A stretch of 14,337 nucleotides of DNA, taken from assembly GCA_017483405.1 (NCBI GenBank), contig JAFUWP010000410.1:1-14337 (forward strand), read 5' to 3'. Position numbers and translations under genes: made by a program. The stretch is from Oscillospiraceae bacterium (GTDB lineage: Bacteria; Bacillota; Clostridia; Oscillospirales; Ruminococcaceae). The notes below the pieces were generated by a model. That model was not told the origin of the DNA. It ran no database searches and saw only the letters and a program-made list of their open reading frames with translations. This document shows, one piece after another, positions 12,802-14,337 of this stretch. Numbering within the stretch: position 1 is the first letter of the stretch; the number at the start of each line of letters is the position of its first letter.

Positions 12802-14337
12802 TTAGTTTTTATTGACCGTCACGGTATACTGTCCGTCTTTCAGTTCGCCGATTGTGACAGAATAACCTGTCTCTACGGATTCACTTTCATCGGATGCATA
12901 CCAGTGCCATCCTGATATACTGCCGTCAAGGGTCTGACCTGTCGTGAAGACATCACCGCCCTCGGCATCGTTGACGAGACGAATCAGTCTGATGCCGTCA
13001 TCATCGCCGTTGGTATATTCCGAACCGTTTTCGTATTTCAGATGCGAATAATAAGGCTGTCCGTACCAGTATTCTGTCTGAATATCTGCCTTGACATGAT
13101 ACGCTCTGATGCCGTTTCCGGCGGTAATCCACGGCGTATAAACTGCATTGCTGTTATTTCTTTCGTTCGTCATGTACTCGATAATCAGATATTCACTGTT
13201 ATAGTTCAAATCGCCATAAGGCAGAATCAGGCAGTTTCCTTCATCTCTCTGCGCGTTGCTGAGCGTGAATGTCTGTGTTCCGCCCTTTGCGGTATCATAA
13301 GAAAGAATCTGATTCTGTCTGTACCAGCCGAGCATCAGTTTCGAGAAACAGCCGAAATCGGTAGAGGCATCCATATCCATGAGTTCGACACCAGCGGTAT
13401 TGGTTGTGCCGTGGAATCCTTCGCCGTCATCAGGGCTGTTGTATAAGTAATAATCCGGCAGTCCCATGCAGTGACCCATCTCATGCTGATAGCTGGATGT
13501 GAAATTACTGTAATTTGTTTCAGAAACTATCTGCGCATTGCCTGTAATCAGATGACCCATCTTCATGCCGTCCGCAACAGTTTTTTCATAGCCGGCAGGC
13601 CCTGCACACGGCCACCAGTCGCTGGCCCATTCGTCTCCGCCTTCGGCAGTCGGAACGGTCAGCAGAGTTACATCAATATCGCCGTCACCATCGCCATCGA
13701 ACTGACTGAAATCGACTTCGCCGTCAAATGCTTCGTAGCATTCCTTAGCGAGTGCATTCTTATCCTGCGCATAATAGCTCATATTATTTTTCGCTGTGTA
13801 GCGGAATGCCTGTCCGGCAAGATGCATTGTACCCTTAGAAGAACGCTCATAGAAAGCCTTCATGCTCTCAAACGGATAATTTGCATTAGATTCATCTTCT
13901 TCGCCGAATGCAATCTGATTGAGCTGTTCGGCTGTCGGTGAATAGCTGTACTGCTGGTCAGGGAAATCAATATAGAAAATCACGACATTGCCCGTTCCCT
14001 GTGATGGCAGATTGTGGAGTACCTGCTTGATAGGTGCTTCGATAAAGTCGGTATTTTCTTCGGCTTCGGAAGTTTCCTGAACTTCTTCGGAGGTTTCCTG
14101 AATTTCTTCAGTCGTTTCCTGTGTTTCTTCCGTTGTTTTCTCGGTGGATTCTTCTGTGGTTTCCTGTTCGTACTCGACCGGAGTCCATTCGCCGGACAAT
14201 ACCGCACGTTTCAGCAGAATGAAATCATAGATGTTGACAGCATCATCAAAATTCATATCTGCAAACCAGAACTGTTCGGCATCCAGTTTCTGAACACCGA
14301 GCAGATATTTCTGCATGATGATGATGTCCGTTACACC
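12802..14337 (-). CDS. dockerin-containing M6-like metalloprotease, N-terminus beyond window
   Basis: The frame is open to the window edge, so 511 C-terminal residues are visible; ATG 14316 is internal because the preceding seven codons (GVTDIII) complete a dockerin helix. Order of parts: the end of dockerin repeat one (GVTDIIIMQKYLLG), repeat two (ADMNFDDAVNIYDFILLKRA), a Thr/Glu-rich linker with heptad repeats, then an M6-type catalytic domain. The zinc site HEMGHCMGLPD is encoded at 13485-13453, matching the HExxHxxGxxD pattern of M6 peptidases; Glu279, numbered from that ATG, would be the catalytic base. Other family features are VVIFYIDFPDQ, FDGDGDGDIDV, GVELMDMD and LGWYRQNQI. It is presumably secreted, with its signal peptide upstream. 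The enzyme would cut proteins outside the cell, either host or plant proteins or scaffold components. Confidence 0.9.
   Translation of the reverse strand, partial: GVTDIIIMQKYLLGVQKLDAEQFWFADMNFDDAVNIYDFILLKRAVLSGEWTPVEYEQETTEESTEKTTEETQETTEEIQETSEEVQETSEAEENTDFIEAPIKQVLHNLPSQGTGNVVIFYIDFPDQQYSYSPTAEQLNQIAFGEEDESNANYPFESMKAFYERSSKGTMHLAGQAFRYTAKNNMSYYAQDKNALAKECYEAFDGEVDFSQFDGDGDGDIDVTLLTVPTAEGGDEWASDWWPCAGPAGYEKTVADGMKMGHLITGNAQIVSETNYSNFTSSYQHEMGHCMGLPDYYLYNSPDDGEGFHGTTNTAGVELMDMDASTDFGCFSKLMLGWYRQNQILSYDTAKGGTQTFTLSNAQRDEGNCLILPYGDLNYNSEYLIIEYMTNERNNSNAVYTPWITAGNGIRAYHVKADIQTEYWYGQPYYSHLKYENGSEYTNGDDDGIRLIRLVNDAEGGDVFTTGQTLDGSISGWHWYASDESESVETGYSVTIGELKDGQYTVTVNKN
14068..14130 (-). repeat. 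three tandem 21-bp units encoding a Thr/Glu heptad linker
   Basis: Three consecutive seven-residue units EETQETT, EEIQETS and EEVQETS are encoded by near-identical 21-base units, flanked by further T/E-rich sequence (about 14050-14170). It joins the dockerin to the protease domain. Similar acidic Thr-rich linkers are common in ruminococcal secreted enzymes and are often glycosylated. Confidence 0.8.
14189..14337 (-). other. type I dockerin module of the M6-like protease, partly outside window
   Basis: The visible part has the helix of repeat one (VTDIIIMQKYLLG), linker VQKLDAEQFWF, and repeat two with loop DMNFDDAVNIYD (ligands D, N, D, N, D) and helix FILLKRAVLSG. Repeat two shares NIYD with repeat one of the lyase dockerin, so both may bind the same cohesin type. 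Confidence 0.85.

Overview
The window looks like the chromosome of a cellulosome-producing, fibre-degrading Firmicute of the Ruminococcus type (Oscillospiraceae). Two of the encoded proteins carry type I dockerin modules, one attached to a family 11 polysaccharide lyase and one to an M6-type metalloprotease. Intergenic regions are AT-rich, Shine-Dalgarno sites are strong, sigma-A promoters are near consensus (TTGACA-17-TATAAT class) and genes end in compact hairpin-T terminators. No rRNA, tRNA, CRISPR array, transposase or phage gene was seen. The genus is an inference from gene content, not from a marker gene.

Layout. (1) 1-361, minus: the 5' part of an asparagine synthase gene (asnB-like), interrupted by an in-frame TAA at codon 39 although conserved motifs continue on both sides. 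(2) 547-1434, plus: a LysR-type regulator, divergent from the asnB-like gene, with overlapping back-to-back promoters. (3) 5152 down to 1498, minus: a compact four-gene run, comM/yifB-like ATPase, SEDS glycosyltransferase of RodA type, VanZ-family membrane protein and an uncharacterised 144-residue protein coupled by an ATGA overlap; one strong promoter lies upstream. (4) 5862-5284, minus: a lone four-helix membrane protein with its own promoter, long leader and terminator. (5) 9323-6270, minus: a secreted 1017-residue rhamnogalacturonan lyase (ricin-type lectin, dockerin, CBM35/CBM6-like module, PL11 catalytic domain). (6) 9705-12083, plus: divergent from the lyase, a large lipoprotein with a probable propeller-like N-terminal half and an ABC-type solute-binding C-terminal half. 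(7) 12137-12758: a divergent pair, a 64-residue protein with a ribbon-helix-helix flavour and a 100-residue XRE-family regulator. (8) 14337-12802, minus: a dockerin-bearing M6-like metalloprotease whose N-terminus lies beyond the window.

How the parts may work together. The lyase and the lipoprotein form a divergent pair. Each promoter has the same 12-bp sequence, in the same orientation, about 20 bp upstream of its -35 box. This suggests one regulator co-activates secretion of a pectin-cleaving enzyme and a surface protein that binds or senses a soluble ligand. This shared site is the most interesting regulatory signal here. The comM-rodA-vanZ group concerns DNA processing and the cell envelope and looks like ordinary housekeeping. 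I did not find clear evidence of a wholly new multi-gene system; the best candidates for novelty are the shared 12-bp site, the interrupted asnB with its LysR neighbour, the dockerin protease, and the small-protein/XRE divergent pair.
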